Notes: generated from the letters alone by a model not told the origin. A stretch of 64,000 nucleotides of DNA from Streptomyces sp. CB01201 (GCF_002803085.1 NZ_NNBJ01000010.1:124001-188000); one strand, 5' to 3'. Positions 24,510 through 32,345 are shown, counted from the first letter of the stretch. Program-made: numbers and translations.

Positions 24510-25352
24510 TCAGGAACGCAGTTCCTGGGTGCAGCACTTCACGCTGCCGCCTCCCTTGAGCAGCTCGCCCAGGTCCATGCCGATCGGCTCGTAGCCCCGC
24601 GCGCGCAGCGGGTCGAAGAGGCCGACGGCACCCTGGGGGAGCAGTACGTGATGCCCGTCGCTCACCGCGTTGAGCCCGAGGGCGGCCGCGTCCGGCTCCT
24701 CGGCGATCAGGGCGTCGGGGAACAGCCTGGCCAGCACGGCCCGGCTGCCGGGCGAGAACGCCGGCGGGTAGTACATGACGTCGTCTGCGTCGTCGTCCAG
24801 GACGCACAGGGCCGTGTCCAGGTGGTAGTAGCGCGGGTCGACCAGGTCGAGGCCGATGACCGGGCGGCCGAAGAACTCCTGGGCCTCGTCGTGCGAGAGC
24901 GGGCTGGAACGGAAGCCGCGCCCGGCGAGCAGATAGGAGGCCGTGACGGCGAAGTCGCCCTCGCCCTCGTTGATGTGGGCCGGCTCGTGGACGGGGGTGA
25001 AGCCGTGCGCACGGAACCAGTCCAGGTGGACCTCGGCCTCCGCCGCGCGTTCCGGATACGCGAAGCGGGCGCCGAGCACCCGGTTGTCGATCACGGTGGC
25101 ACCGTTGGCGGCGAAGACCATGTCGGGCAGGTCGGGGCGGGGGTCGAGCAACTCGACGGTGTGGCCGAGTGAGCGGTACCGATCGCGCAGGTCCTCCCAC
25201 TGGGCCAGGGCAAGGGGCAGGTCGACCGGCTTCTCGGGGTCCATCCAGGGGTTGATGGAATACGTGACCTTGAAGTGTGCCGGTGGGCACATCAGATAGC
25301 GCCGGGGTCGGGCGGTTCTCTGGGAGCGGAGGTCACGGGCGTCACGAGGCAA
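24510..25352 (-). CDS. Dimethylargininase / arginine-deiminase-superfamily amidinotransferase
   Basis: The 280-aa enzyme has the pentein (DDAH/ADI) motifs YSINPWMDPEKPVDL, MVFAANGATVID, NEGEGDF, the catalytic histidine region YYHLDTALCVLDD and the C-terminal nucleophilic cysteine in GGGSVKCCTQEL. It should hydrolyse N-methylated arginine to citrulline and a methylamine, or act on arginine or ornithine-like substrates. I prefer TTG 25352, which has GAGGAG six bases upstream. An ATG at 25409 is also in frame and would add 19 residues (MGCTRLRARAAQ). An inverted repeat lies between the two. Confidence 0.85.
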   Translation of the reverse strand: MPRDARDLRSQRTARPRRYLMCPPAHFKVTYSINPWMDPEKPVDLPLALAQWEDLRDRYRSLGHTVELLDPRPDLPDMVFAANGATVIDNRVLGARFAYPERAAEAEVHLDWFRAHGFTPVHEPAHINEGEGDFAVTASYLLAGRGFRSSPLSHDEAQEFFGRPVIGLDLVDPRYYHLDTALCVLDDDADDVMYYPPAFSPGSRAVLARLFPDALIAEEPDAAALGLNAVSDGHHVLLPQGAVGLFDPLRARGYEPIGMDLGELLKGGGSVKCCTQELRS

Positions 25353-25375
25353 TGAGGGCTCCTCACGGGCGACTT

Positions 25376-25407
25376 GGGCTGCACGGGCGCGCAGCCGCGT
25401 GCAGCCC
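25376..25407. promoter_or_regulatory. 10-bp inverted repeat before the dimethylargininase start
   Basis: GGGCTGCACG (25376-25385) and CGTGCAGCCC (25398-25407) are perfect arms around a 12-bp spacer, 24 bp upstream of the TTG start. It could be an operator or an mRNA leader hairpin. If ATG 25409 is used instead, it lies inside the gene. Confidence 0.4.
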
Positions 25408-25485
25408 ATGGTCCGCCGTGCGGGGCGTCCGCGCAGTGCACCGTCCGGGTGTTTTTCATCTGGCCCACCCGGTTCGTCCGCGCGT

Positions 25486-25671
25486 TCACGGCTCTTCCGG
25501 TGCGGTACGCCCCTCCTTCAACTTCCTTAGCAGTTCGCGCTTCTGGGCCAGCGGATCCACCCCGCCGCCCGGCCCATGGGCGCCGCCGGCTGCTCCCCGC
25601 ATCGCCTTGCGCGACAGCCGGCTCCGGGTGCCGCCGACGCCCAGCATGTTTCCTGCTCCACCTCGGGTCAT
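25486..25671 (-). CDS. DUF6243-type small protein, 61 aa
   Basis: The 61-aa protein begins MTRGGAGNMLGVGGTRSRLS and ends LAQKRELLRKLKEG-RTAPEEP. The Gly-rich start, the basic helix and the LxxKRELLRKL segment match the small DUF6243 proteins I know from Streptomyces. It has no known function. AAAGGAG lies 8 bases before the ATG. It is divergent from the TetR gene and shares the operator region 25694-25766, so TetR control of this gene is likely. Confidence 0.8.
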   Translation of the reverse strand: MTRGGAGNMLGVGGTRSRLSRKAMRGAAGGAHGPGGGVDPLAQKRELLRKLKEGRTAPEEP

Positions 25672-25693
25672 GGCACAGCTCCTTTCCCGCTCG

Positions 25694-25766
25694 GCGAGAC
25701 GGGGCGTCTCGCTTCGTGATTCGAGTCTGAACGAGACGCTCCGTCTTGTCAATAGACGATACGTCT
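25694..25766. promoter_or_regulatory. Three TetR-type operators between a small gene and tetR
   Basis: The pattern AGACG-N3-CGTCT occurs three times: 25697-25709 (extended to the perfect 19-bp GCGAGACGGGGCGTCTCGC, 25694-25712), 25734-25746 (centre CTC) and 25754-25766 (centre ATA). They fill the divergent promoter region and end 28 bp before the TetR start codon, consistent with autorepression and control of the DUF6243 gene. Confidence 0.8.
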
Positions 25767-25794
25767 CGCCTCGTAGCGGGGTTAGGATCGGTCC

Positions 25795-26505
25795 ATGGCA
25801 GAGAACAAGGCAGCGGGCAAGGCAGCGAGCGAGGCGGCAGGTGGGGCGGCAGGCGACGCGGCAGGCAGGGCGGTGAGCGAGGGAGCGGGCCGGGCCGGGG
25901 TGAAGCCGGTAGCCAAGACACCCGATGCCTCCCGCCGCAGCGAGCGGTCGCGCCGCGCGATCTACGAGGCCGCGCTCACGCTCGTGGGCGAGGCGGGGTA
26001 CGGCAGGACGACCATCGAGGGCATCGCTGCGCGGGCCGGCGTCGGCAAGCAGACGATCTACCGCTGGTGGCCGTCCAAGGCCGAGGTCCTCCTTGAGGCC
26101 TTCCTCGACCGGGGGGAGCGGGCTGCCGAGGGCGAGGCGGCCCTGCCCGACACCGGCGACCTCGAAGCCGACCTCAAGCAGGTGCTGCGCGCCACCGTCG
26201 ACGAACTCACCGACCCCGGCTTCGAGGCGCCCTACCGCGCGCTCGCGGCCGAGGGCGTCATCGACGCCGAACTCGGCGCCCGGTTCGTGACCCGGCTGCT
26301 CGAACCCGGGCTCCAGCTCTACGTCGACCGCCTCGGTGCGGCACGGGAGGCGGGGCAGCTCGCGCCCGGCGTCGACCCGCGCATCGCGGTGGAGCTCCTC
26401 GTCGGCCCGCTCACCCACCGCTGGCTGCTGCGCACGCTCCCGCTCACGCACGCCTACGCGGACAGCCTCGTCGACTATGCGCTGCGCGGAATCGTCCCGC
26501 GCTGA
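25795..26505 (+). CDS. TetR-family transcriptional regulator
   Basis: The 236-aa protein has a 45-residue Ala/Gly/Lys-rich N-terminal extension, then the TetR helix-turn-helix RSRRAIYEAALTLVGEAGYGRTTIEGIAARAGVGKQTIYRWW split over three helices, and a TetR_C-type ligand domain (VLRATVDELTDP onward). TAGGAT (25783-25788) lies 6 bases before ATG 25795, so the mRNA is probably leaderless. The three palindromes immediately upstream are its probable binding sites. The ligand is unknown. Its last codons are duplicated just downstream. Confidence 0.93.
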   Translation: MAENKAAGKAASEAAGGAAGDAAGRAVSEGAGRAGVKPVAKTPDASRRSERSRRAIYEAALTLVGEAGYGRTTIEGIAARAGVGKQTIYRWWPSKAEVLLEAFLDRGERAAEGEAALPDTGDLEADLKQVLRATVDELTDPGFEAPYRALAAEGVIDAELGARFVTRLLEPGLQLYVDRLGAAREAGQLAPGVDPRIAVELLVGPLTHRWLLRTLPLTHAYADSLVDYALRGIVPR

Positions 26506-26580
26506 TCGCGTGGGCGCCGGCCGGGGTGTCGGGTGCGCGCCGCGCGGAATCGTCCCGTACTGACCGCGTGCGCGTCGGCC
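26479..26580. repeat. Imperfect 44-bp direct duplication of the tetR 3' end
   Basis: 26479-26522, covering the last codons and stop of tetR, and 26537-26580 downstream agree at about 38 of 44 positions, including the shared block GCGCGGAATCGTCCCG. Both copies would encode RGIVP then one residue and a stop. The rest of the gap to 26715 shows an inverted repeat CCAGGG/CCCTGG but no gene. Confidence 0.7.
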
Positions 26581-26715
26581 AATGGTCACGGGCGGGTCAT
26601 GTCACACACCCCGGATGTCCGGTGCGGTCACCCGGGGAGCAGGATGGTGGGACGATGTTCTCCAGGGTTCTCCCGGATGCGAGTCCCTGGGGTCGACGGT
26701 GAGGTGAGGGGATAG

Positions 26716-27453
26716 ATGGGCGCTGAGTTCGGCCGTTCCCGCGGCGAGGAGAGCAAACTGTCCCGCTGGCTGCGCAGGCGGCCCAAGGACGCTCCGGGTG
26801 CGGACCAGGGCCGGCTCTCGCTGCTTCTGGCCGTGGCCGCCGCCGGTCTGCCCCTGGCTCCCGCCGCGTACCCCGTCGGCTACCGATGTTCCTGTGAGCG
26901 CATGGGCTGTCCCACGCCCGCCCGCCACCCCGTCTCCTTCGCCTGGCAGACCCAGTCGACCACCGACCCCGCGCAGATCGAGCGCTGGGCGCTCGGGCAG
27001 CCGGAGGCCAACTTCATCACCGCGACCGGGATGGTCCACGACGTCCTCGACGTACCGCTCGAAGCAGGGCGCGAGGCACTGGCCCGGCTGCTCTCCGAGG
27101 GGATCGACGTCGGGCCGGTCGCCGAGGCGGCCGGCGACGGTGATCACGGGCGGATGCTGTTCTTCACCGCGACGCGGGGGACGCCCGAGGACGAGGACGA
27201 GTGGTGGCCCTGCGAGTTGGACTGCCACCCCGAGACGATGGACGAGCATCCGGGGCTGCGGTGGCACTGCCGGGGGAGCTATGTGCTGGTGCCGCCCGCG
27301 CGGTTGCCGGGGGAGCTTGCGGTGGGGTGGGTGCGGGGGCCGGAGCTTGCGCTTCCGGATCCGCTGACGTTGCTTGAGGCGTTGACCGATGCGTGTGCGC
27401 GGTATGCGGGGGAGGCTGGGGCGTCGGCGGTTGCCTGGCCTCTCGGCCGGTAG
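26716..27453 (+). CDS. Prim-pol-related protein (bifunctional DNA primase/polymerase N-terminal-like)
   Basis: The 245-aa protein resembles the N-terminal primase/polymerase domain found in Streptomyces and plasmid replication proteins. It has a Cys pattern in YRCSCERMGCPTPARHP, then SFAWQTQSTTDPAQIERWA and NFITATGMVHDVLDVPLEAG, and a later CHPETMDEHPGLRWHCRG. The position of the catalytic hhhDhD motif reads VLDVP, so the second acid seems replaced by proline and activity is doubtful. It occurs alone, without helicase, so a regulatory or structural role is possible. ATG 26716 has GAGGGGA upstream. Confidence 0.75.
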   Translation: MGAEFGRSRGEESKLSRWLRRRPKDAPGADQGRLSLLLAVAAAGLPLAPAAYPVGYRCSCERMGCPTPARHPVSFAWQTQSTTDPAQIERWALGQPEANFITATGMVHDVLDVPLEAGREALARLLSEGIDVGPVAEAAGDGDHGRMLFFTATRGTPEDEDEWWPCELDCHPETMDEHPGLRWHCRGSYVLVPPARLPGELAVGWVRGPELALPDPLTLLEALTDACARYAGEAGASAVAWPLGR

Positions 27454-27513
27454 GTCTCCCCTCCCCGCCCCTTCCCCAGACCCTCCGGGGGTGGGGTGGG
27501 TAAGGGTTGTTCC

Positions 27514-27714
27514 TGGGGCTGCGCCCCAGACCCCCTGAGGGGCTGCGCCCCTCGGACCCCCGCGGGGACTGCGTCCCCTGCACCCCTCCTCGGGGCTCCG
27601 CCCCGTATCCGGCCTCCCCGCGGGGACTGCGTCCCCTGCACCCCTCCGCGCGGCTCCGCCCCGGACCCCCGCGGGGACTGCGTCCCCTGCACCCCTCCTC
27701 GGGGCTCCGCCCCG
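27514..27714. repeat. Array of eight GC hairpins with a 29-bp repeat
   Basis: The gap 27454-27940 has no supported gene. It holds short perfect hairpins in series: TGGGGCTGCGCCCCA (27514), AGGGGCTGCGCCCCT (27538), GGGGACTGCGTCCCC (27564, 27622, 27673), CGGGGCTCCGCCCCG (27591, 27700) and a shorter one near 27650. A 29-bp unit beginning CGCGGGGACTGC is identical at 27561, 27619 and 27670. The array follows the prim-pol-like gene and may act as a terminator field. Confidence 0.8.
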
Positions 27715-27778
27715 GACCCCGGCCTCCCCGAGGGGACTGCCTCCTCAGAGCCGCGCCCCCGACCCCGTTCGCGTCTTG

Positions 27779-27843
27779 ACGGCGCTCGTCCTCAAACTCC
27801 CCCAGGGCCTTAAGGGCCAGGGGGACCCCCCATGACGGGCTGA
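27779..27843 (-). repeat. Dispersed intergenic repeat B, copy 1
   Basis: Its reverse complement starts TCAGCCCGTCATGGGGGG and contains GGGGGAGTTTGAGGACGAGC. It matches 60800-60864 at about 61 of 65 positions. It lies just beyond the hairpin array. Confidence 0.85.
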
Positions 27844-27940
27844 GGGTGCCCGGCATTCCCCAGGCACGCCGGACGGGCTGAGGCTGCCCGGCGGCTTGCC
27901 CGGCAGCACGCCCGGTGGCTCGCCGCGGAGGCGGCTGTCC

Positions 27941-28921
27941 CTACTCGCCCTTCGTTCCCACCAGCCCCTGGATCCGGTTGGTCACCACGACCGGGCCCTT
28001 GGGTGGCACCAGGGCCAGTTCGTTGGATATCCACTCCCGGGTCAGGGAGGTGTTGATCCGGCCGGTCAGCAGGGCCTTCTCGTCGGGAGAGATGTCCAGG
28101 CGGACGCCCTTCGCGGCGGTCTGGCGCTCGAAGTGGCGGGCGGAGAAGAAGACCAGGGCGCGGCCGTCGGCGGTGCGCAGGCCCAGGGGGGCGAAGTCGC
28201 CGTCGTTCAGGGGCTGGTCGATGAACTGGCTGACGCGTCCCGAGCGCACCGCGTTCTTCTGGCGCGCCTCGCGCCAGGCGCTGGTGTGGTCCCCGGGCGC
28301 GAACACCGGTGGCTTGCCGTTCTGGAGGTACGAGGCGTAGTCCGCGCTCAGGTCCTTCGGGGCGACCGCGAGCGAGGGGTCGTCCGGGCGCACCGGCTCG
28401 GCCCAGCCGTCCTTGTCGGTCTTGAAGGCGGGCACGTCCTTGGTGCCCAGGATCGACAAGTAGGCCAGCTTCCACACCTGTTCGGGGCCGGTGCGCAGGA
28501 AGAGCAGCAGCCAGCGGGTGTCGTTCGGGCCCTTGTCGTCCTGGTCGCGGTTGGAGTCCGCGTCGGCGACGAACCAGCGCGGCCAGCCGGACTGCTTGGG
28601 AATCGTGTACGCGGCGTCGCTCAGGGCGAGCGGCGAGTGCTGCGGGTTGCCGCCCGGGCTCGTCGTGTGGCGGACGGTGAAGCCCGCCTGGGTCGTGGCG
28701 CCGAAGGAGCCGGTGACCCGGCCCGCGTCGAGGGCCGGGTCGTAGGCCTTGTCGGCCTTGTTGTAGGCGTCGAGGAAGTCGGTGAGCGCCGTCGCGGCCT
28801 CAGCCTTCGTCGCCGACGGTACGACTTCCCGCTCCCCGTGCACCGTCACGCAGCCGCTCGCGGTCACCGTCAGTACGGTCACCGTCGCGAGCCCCGCCGT
28901 CAGCCGACTCACCCTGCTCAT
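27941..28921 (-). CDS. Lipoprotein of unknown function in the efe operon
   Basis: The 326-aa protein begins MSRVSRLTAGLATVTVLTV and has a lipobox TASGC, so it should be anchored to the outer face of the membrane. After VTVHGEREVVPSATKAEAATAL the rest is globular, with many Trp/Tyr (GWPRWFVADADSN, RWLLLFLRTGPEQVWKLAYL) and no motif I recognise. Its start lies 122 bp inside the efeU gene, in another frame, so the two are tightly linked. Position as last gene of efeO-efeB-efeU suggests an accessory role in ferrous/ferric iron uptake, which is inference. Confidence 0.82.
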   Translation of the reverse strand: MSRVSRLTAGLATVTVLTVTASGCVTVHGEREVVPSATKAEAATALTDFLDAYNKADKAYDPALDAGRVTGSFGATTQAGFTVRHTTSPGGNPQHSPLALSDAAYTIPKQSGWPRWFVADADSNRDQDDKGPNDTRWLLLFLRTGPEQVWKLAYLSILGTKDVPAFKTDKDGWAEPVRPDDPSLAVAPKDLSADYASYLQNGKPPVFAPGDHTSAWREARQKNAVRSGRVSQFIDQPLNDGDFAPLGLRTADGRALVFFSARHFERQTAAKGVRLDISPDEKALLTGRINTSLTREWISNELALVPPKGPVVVTNRIQGLVGTKGE

Positions 28922-29774
28922 GGACCGCCTTCTGCCCCTCGACCCTCGTCGTCCCCTCGGACTTCCGGAACCCTACCGGGGCGAAGAACAACGCGAGCGT
29001 GGGGATCAGGTACAGGGCCCAGACGACGACCTGGACGACGGTCGGGTCGGGCTGGAAGTTGAAGACGCCCTTGAGGAGGGTGCCGTACCAGCTGTCCGGC
29101 GCGATCGTCGAACTGATGTCGAAGGCAAGGGAGTTGATGCCCGGCAGGAAGTCGGCCTCCTGGAGGTCGTGCACGCCGTAGGCGAGGACGCCCGCCGCGA
29201 CGACCACCAGCATGCCGCCGGTCCAGGTGAAGAACTTCGCCAGGTTGATCTTCAGTGCGCCGCGGTAGAACAGCCAGCCCAGGAACACCGCGGTGGCGAG
29301 GCCCAGCAGGGCGCCGATCATCGGCTGGAAGGTGCCGTTGTCGGAGCCGGCCGCGTGCACCGACGTCCAGACGAACAGGGCGGTCTCCAGGCCCTCGCGG
29401 CCGACCGCGAGGAACGCGGTCGCCACCAGCGCGCCGGTGCCCATCAGCAGGGCCGAGTCGAGCTTGCCCTGGAGTTCGGTCTTCAGGTGCCGCGCGGTGC
29501 GCCGCATCCAGAACACCATCCAGGTGACCAGGCCGACGGCAATGATCGACAGCGAACCGCCGAGCGCCTCCTGCGCCTTGAAGGTCATCTCCTGCGAGCC
29601 GAATTCGAGGCCCGCGCCGAACGCGAACGCGACGAACACGGCCACCCCGACGCCGATCCACACCGGCTTGAGCGCGTCCCGCCGCCCGGTCTTCACCAGG
29701 TAGGCGACCAGGATGCACACGACCAGGCTCGCTTCGAGACCCTCGCGCAGGCCGATCAGATAGTTGGCGAACAT
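28800..29774 (-). CDS. efeU: FTR1-family iron permease EfeU
   Basis: The 324-aa membrane protein has seven helices and the two iron-binding REGLE motifs, LREGLEASLVV in helix 1 and GREGLETALFVW in helix 4, which pass iron through the membrane. The last 40 residues (EQGESADGGARDGDRTDG onward) are hydrophilic, extend past the usual end and coincide with the overlap into the lipoprotein gene. Start ATG 29774 lies 9 bp after the efeB stop. It works with EfeO and EfeB, which oxidise or deliver iron outside the cell. Expression should follow the iron box before efeO. Confidence 0.93.
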   Translation of the reverse strand: MFANYLIGLREGLEASLVVCILVAYLVKTGRRDALKPVWIGVGVAVFVAFAFGAGLEFGSQEMTFKAQEALGGSLSIIAVGLVTWMVFWMRRTARHLKTELQGKLDSALLMGTGALVATAFLAVGREGLETALFVWTSVHAAGSDNGTFQPMIGALLGLATAVFLGWLFYRGALKINLAKFFTWTGGMLVVVAAGVLAYGVHDLQEADFLPGINSLAFDISSTIAPDSWYGTLLKGVFNFQPDPTVVQVVVWALYLIPTLALFFAPVGFRKSEGTTRVEGQKAVHEQGESADGGARDGDRTDGDRERLRDGARGAGSRTVGDEG

Positions 29775-29783
29775 GTCTCCCTC

Positions 29784-31049
29784 TCAGCCGAAGAGTCCCC
29801 GGCCCCACCAGTCGTCCTTGTCGCGGACGCCCGGCGGGACCGCGAAAATCGCCGAACCCACGTGCTGGATGTATTCGTTGAGCGCGTCATGGCGGGCCAG
29901 GGCCCGCTGGACGGGCAGGAAGCCCTTGCGTACGTCACGCTGGTACGCCAGGAAGAACAGGCCCGCGTCCAGGCGGCCGAGGCCGTCCGTGCCGTCCGTG
30001 AAGGAGTAGCCGCGGCGCAGGATCCGGGCCCCGTCGTTGGAGTCGGGGTGCGCGAGGCGGACGTGCGCGGTCGGCTTCATCGCCTTCAGGAACGGCTCGT
30101 CGCGCTCCTTGGCCTTGCCGACCGGGGCGCCCTCGCCCTTGTCGCGGCCGAAGACGTCCTCCTGCTCCTGGAGCGAGGTGCGGTCCCAGGTCTCGATGTG
30201 CATGCGGATGCGGCGGGCCACCAGGTAGGAGCCGCCGGTCATCCAGTCGGAGCCGTCCTTGGCGCCGACCCACACATGCTCGTCGAGCGCCTTGGTGTCG
30301 GTGCCCGAGACGTTCCGGGTGCCGTCCTTGAAGCCCATCATGTTGCGCGGGGTCTGCGCGTCCGGCGTCGTCGAGGACGTCTTGCCGAAGCCGAGCTGCG
30401 ACCAGCGGATGGCGACCTTGCCCATGCCGATGCGGGCCAGGTTGCGGATCGCGTGCACCGCGACCTGCGGGTCGTCCGCGCAGGCCTGGACGCACAAGTC
30501 GCCGCCGCTGCGCGCCGGTTCGAGGTTGTCGCCGGGGAACTGCTCGATGTCGACCAGCGCCTCGGGGCGCTTGCCGTCCAGGCCGAAGCGGTCCTTGGCG
30601 AAGAGCGAGGGGCCGACGCCGAAGGTCAGGGTCAGCCGGCAGGGCTTGAGGCCGAGCGCCTCGCCGGTGTCGTCCGGCGGCGCCTCGGCGAGCCCGCCGT
30701 AGGCGCCCTCGCCGACCGTCTTGCCCTCGGTCATCGCGGCGGCGGCCACCGTCCAGTCCTTGAGGAGCTGGACGAGTTCGGCGCGGTCCTTCGTCGTCAC
30801 GTCGAACGAGGCGAAGTGGAGGCGGTCCTGGACCGCCGTGGCTATGCCGGCCTGGTGCTCGCCGTGGAAGGGCACCGCGGCGCCCGCGTCCGCGGCCGGC
30901 ACCGCGTCACCGCCACCGCTCTTGACGACGGCGACCGTGCCGCCGGCCGCGGCGGCGCCGAGCGCGAGGCCCGCCCCGCCCCAGCCGAGCAGCGCCCGGC
31001 GGGAGGGGGACCTGCCGGCGCCGGTGGCCTCGGGCGTCTGGTCACTCAT
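29784..31049 (-). CDS. efeB: Dyp-type heme peroxidase / deferrochelatase EfeB
   Basis: The 421-aa protein has a Tat signal (SPSRRALLGWGGAGLALG). The dye-decolourising peroxidase core includes GFKDGTRN with the distal aspartate, HIETWDRTSLQEQEDVFGR, the heme region TAHVRLAHPDSN and RRGYSF. EfeB is exported folded with heme, and in the EfeUOB system it oxidises Fe(II) or recovers iron from heme. It lies 25 bp after efeO and 9 bp before efeU on the same strand. ATG 31049 has GGAGGAG upstream. Confidence 0.95.
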   Translation of the reverse strand: MSDQTPEATGAGRSPSRRALLGWGGAGLALGAAAAGGTVAVVKSGGGDAVPAADAGAAVPFHGEHQAGIATAVQDRLHFASFDVTTKDRAELVQLLKDWTVAAAAMTEGKTVGEGAYGGLAEAPPDDTGEALGLKPCRLTLTFGVGPSLFAKDRFGLDGKRPEALVDIEQFPGDNLEPARSGGDLCVQACADDPQVAVHAIRNLARIGMGKVAIRWSQLGFGKTSSTTPDAQTPRNMMGFKDGTRNVSGTDTKALDEHVWVGAKDGSDWMTGGSYLVARRIRMHIETWDRTSLQEQEDVFGRDKGEGAPVGKAKERDEPFLKAMKPTAHVRLAHPDSNDGARILRRGYSFTDGTDGLGRLDAGLFFLAYQRDVRKGFLPVQRALARHDALNEYIQHVGSAIFAVPPGVRDKDDWWGRGLFG

Positions 31050-31074
31050 GGCGGATCTCCTCCTGCTCCTGGTG

Positions 31075-32220
31075 TTACTTCGCGACGGCGGCGGCGAGCT
31101 TCGACAGCGGCTCGGCGAGCGCGTTCACGGTGTCGGAGAGCTGCTTGCGGTCACCCTCGCCGACCTTGTCGTACGAGGTGAAGTCGTAGGAGGTCTTGTC
31201 CGTGCGGTACTTGTCGAGCAGCGTGTTCAGGGCGGCGAACTGCTTGTCCAGCTCGGTGGTGAGCGCCGCGTCGTTCTTCGAGGCGACCGGCTTGAGCAGC
31301 TCGTACGCCTTCTGCGCGCCCTCGACGTTGCCCTTGAAGTCGGACAGGTCGGTGTGGCTGTAGCGGTCCTCCTCGCCGGTGATCTTCCCGGTGGCGACCT
31401 CGTCGAGGAGTTCCTTGGCGCCGTTGGCCATCGAGGTCGGGGTGATCTCGGCGGTGCCGACCCGCTTCTGCCAGTCGGTCAGGTCCTTGTCCAGCTCGGT
31501 GGCGAGGTTCTTCTCGTCGTCACCGATCTTGCCGTCGGCCCAGAGGGACTTCTCCAGGCGGTGCCAGCCGGTCCACTTCTGGCCCTTCTCCAGGCCGTCC
31601 TCGCGGGTGTCGGTCTTCGGGTCGATGTCACCGAAGGACTCCGCGACCGGCTCGGTGCGCTCCCAGCCCAGGCGCGAGGGGGCGAACGCCTTCTTGGCCG
31701 CCTCCAGGTCGCCGGCCCGCACCGCGTCGGTGAAGACCTTCACCTTGGGCAGCGTCTCGTCGGCCTGCTCCTGGGCGTACTTGCGGTACTCGGCCACGGC
31801 CGTGTCCAGCTGCGGGTTGCGCTTGGCGGCGCTGCCACCGGTGACGGTGACCTTCTGGCGGATGCCGTCGCCCTTCATGCCGGGCTTGCAGGCGACCTCG
31901 TACGAGCCGGCCTTGACCTCGGCGGTGAGCTGCTGCTTGAGGCCGGGGCCTATGTTCTCGCGCTCGGCGACGATGCGGTCGTCCGGGAAGAGCAGATAGA
32001 CCTCGGTGACCTTGGAGCCCTTGTTCTCGATGTCGAACTTGACGTGTCCGGCCGGGAAGTCGGTCTTCGACAGCTTGCAGGAGTCGTCGGTGGCCGTCAC
32101 CTGGACCGAACCGTCGGCGCCGCCGGCCTTGGCATCGCTCTTGTTGGCGCAGCCCGTGACGGCGGCCAGGGCCGCGACGGCCGCGGCGGCGGTGACTACG
32201 GAGGTACGGACGGGTCGCAT
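31075..32220 (-). CDS. efeO: Iron uptake lipoprotein EfeO (cupredoxin plus M75 domain)
   Basis: The 381-aa protein has a lipoprotein signal ending in the lipobox VTGC. A cupredoxin-like domain (about 35-125, with CKLSKTDFPAGHVKFDIENKG) is followed by the imelysin/M75 domain with the metal motif GWHRLEKSLW (HxxE). It is the extracytoplasmic iron-binding subunit that feeds EfeU. It is the first gene of efeO-efeB-efeU-lipoprotein, and an iron-box-like site lies 37-55 bp before ATG 32220. Confidence 0.95.
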   Translation of the reverse strand: MRPVRTSVVTAAAAVAALAAVTGCANKSDAKAGGADGSVQVTATDDSCKLSKTDFPAGHVKFDIENKGSKVTEVYLLFPDDRIVAERENIGPGLKQQLTAEVKAGSYEVACKPGMKGDGIRQKVTVTGGSAAKRNPQLDTAVAEYRKYAQEQADETLPKVKVFTDAVRAGDLEAAKKAFAPSRLGWERTEPVAESFGDIDPKTDTREDGLEKGQKWTGWHRLEKSLWADGKIGDDEKNLATELDKDLTDWQKRVGTAEITPTSMANGAKELLDEVATGKITGEEDRYSHTDLSDFKGNVEGAQKAYELLKPVASKNDAALTTELDKQFAALNTLLDKYRTDKTSYDFTSYDKVGEGDRKQLSDTVNALAEPLSKLAAAVAK

Positions 32221-32256
32221 GCGGGCTCCACGCTGGGTCAGGGTCGACAGGTCGAC

Positions 32257-32275
32257 TGAGGCGGACCTAACTTAA
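32257..32275. promoter_or_regulatory. Iron box upstream of efeO
   Basis: On the minus strand, TTAAGTTAGGTCCGCCTCA agrees with the actinobacterial iron box at about 14 of 19 positions. A second overlapping partial match (TCAGGTAAGCCT) follows on the same strand, so DmdR1 may bind as a pair of dimers. Confidence 0.7.
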
Positions 32276-32345
32276 CCGAGGCTTACCTGACCGATACCCA
32301 CCGGGTGCGTGATTCAGCTCTCACCGGTCACGACGGGGTCACGGA

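Noticed and set aside
24187..24594. Plus-strand frames coding Gly-Thr or Pro-Ala repeats
   Set aside because: They are translation of the simple tandem repeats between two convergent genes, without start signals.
27279..27692. Minus-strand frame with repeated GTQSPRG units
   Set aside because: It arises from the intergenic hairpin repeats. There is no ribosome-binding site and no conservation signal visible.
27500..27760. CRISPR-like array
   Set aside because: The 29-bp unit recurs only three times. Intervals are short, unequal and made of related hairpins instead of unique spacers. No cas genes are present.
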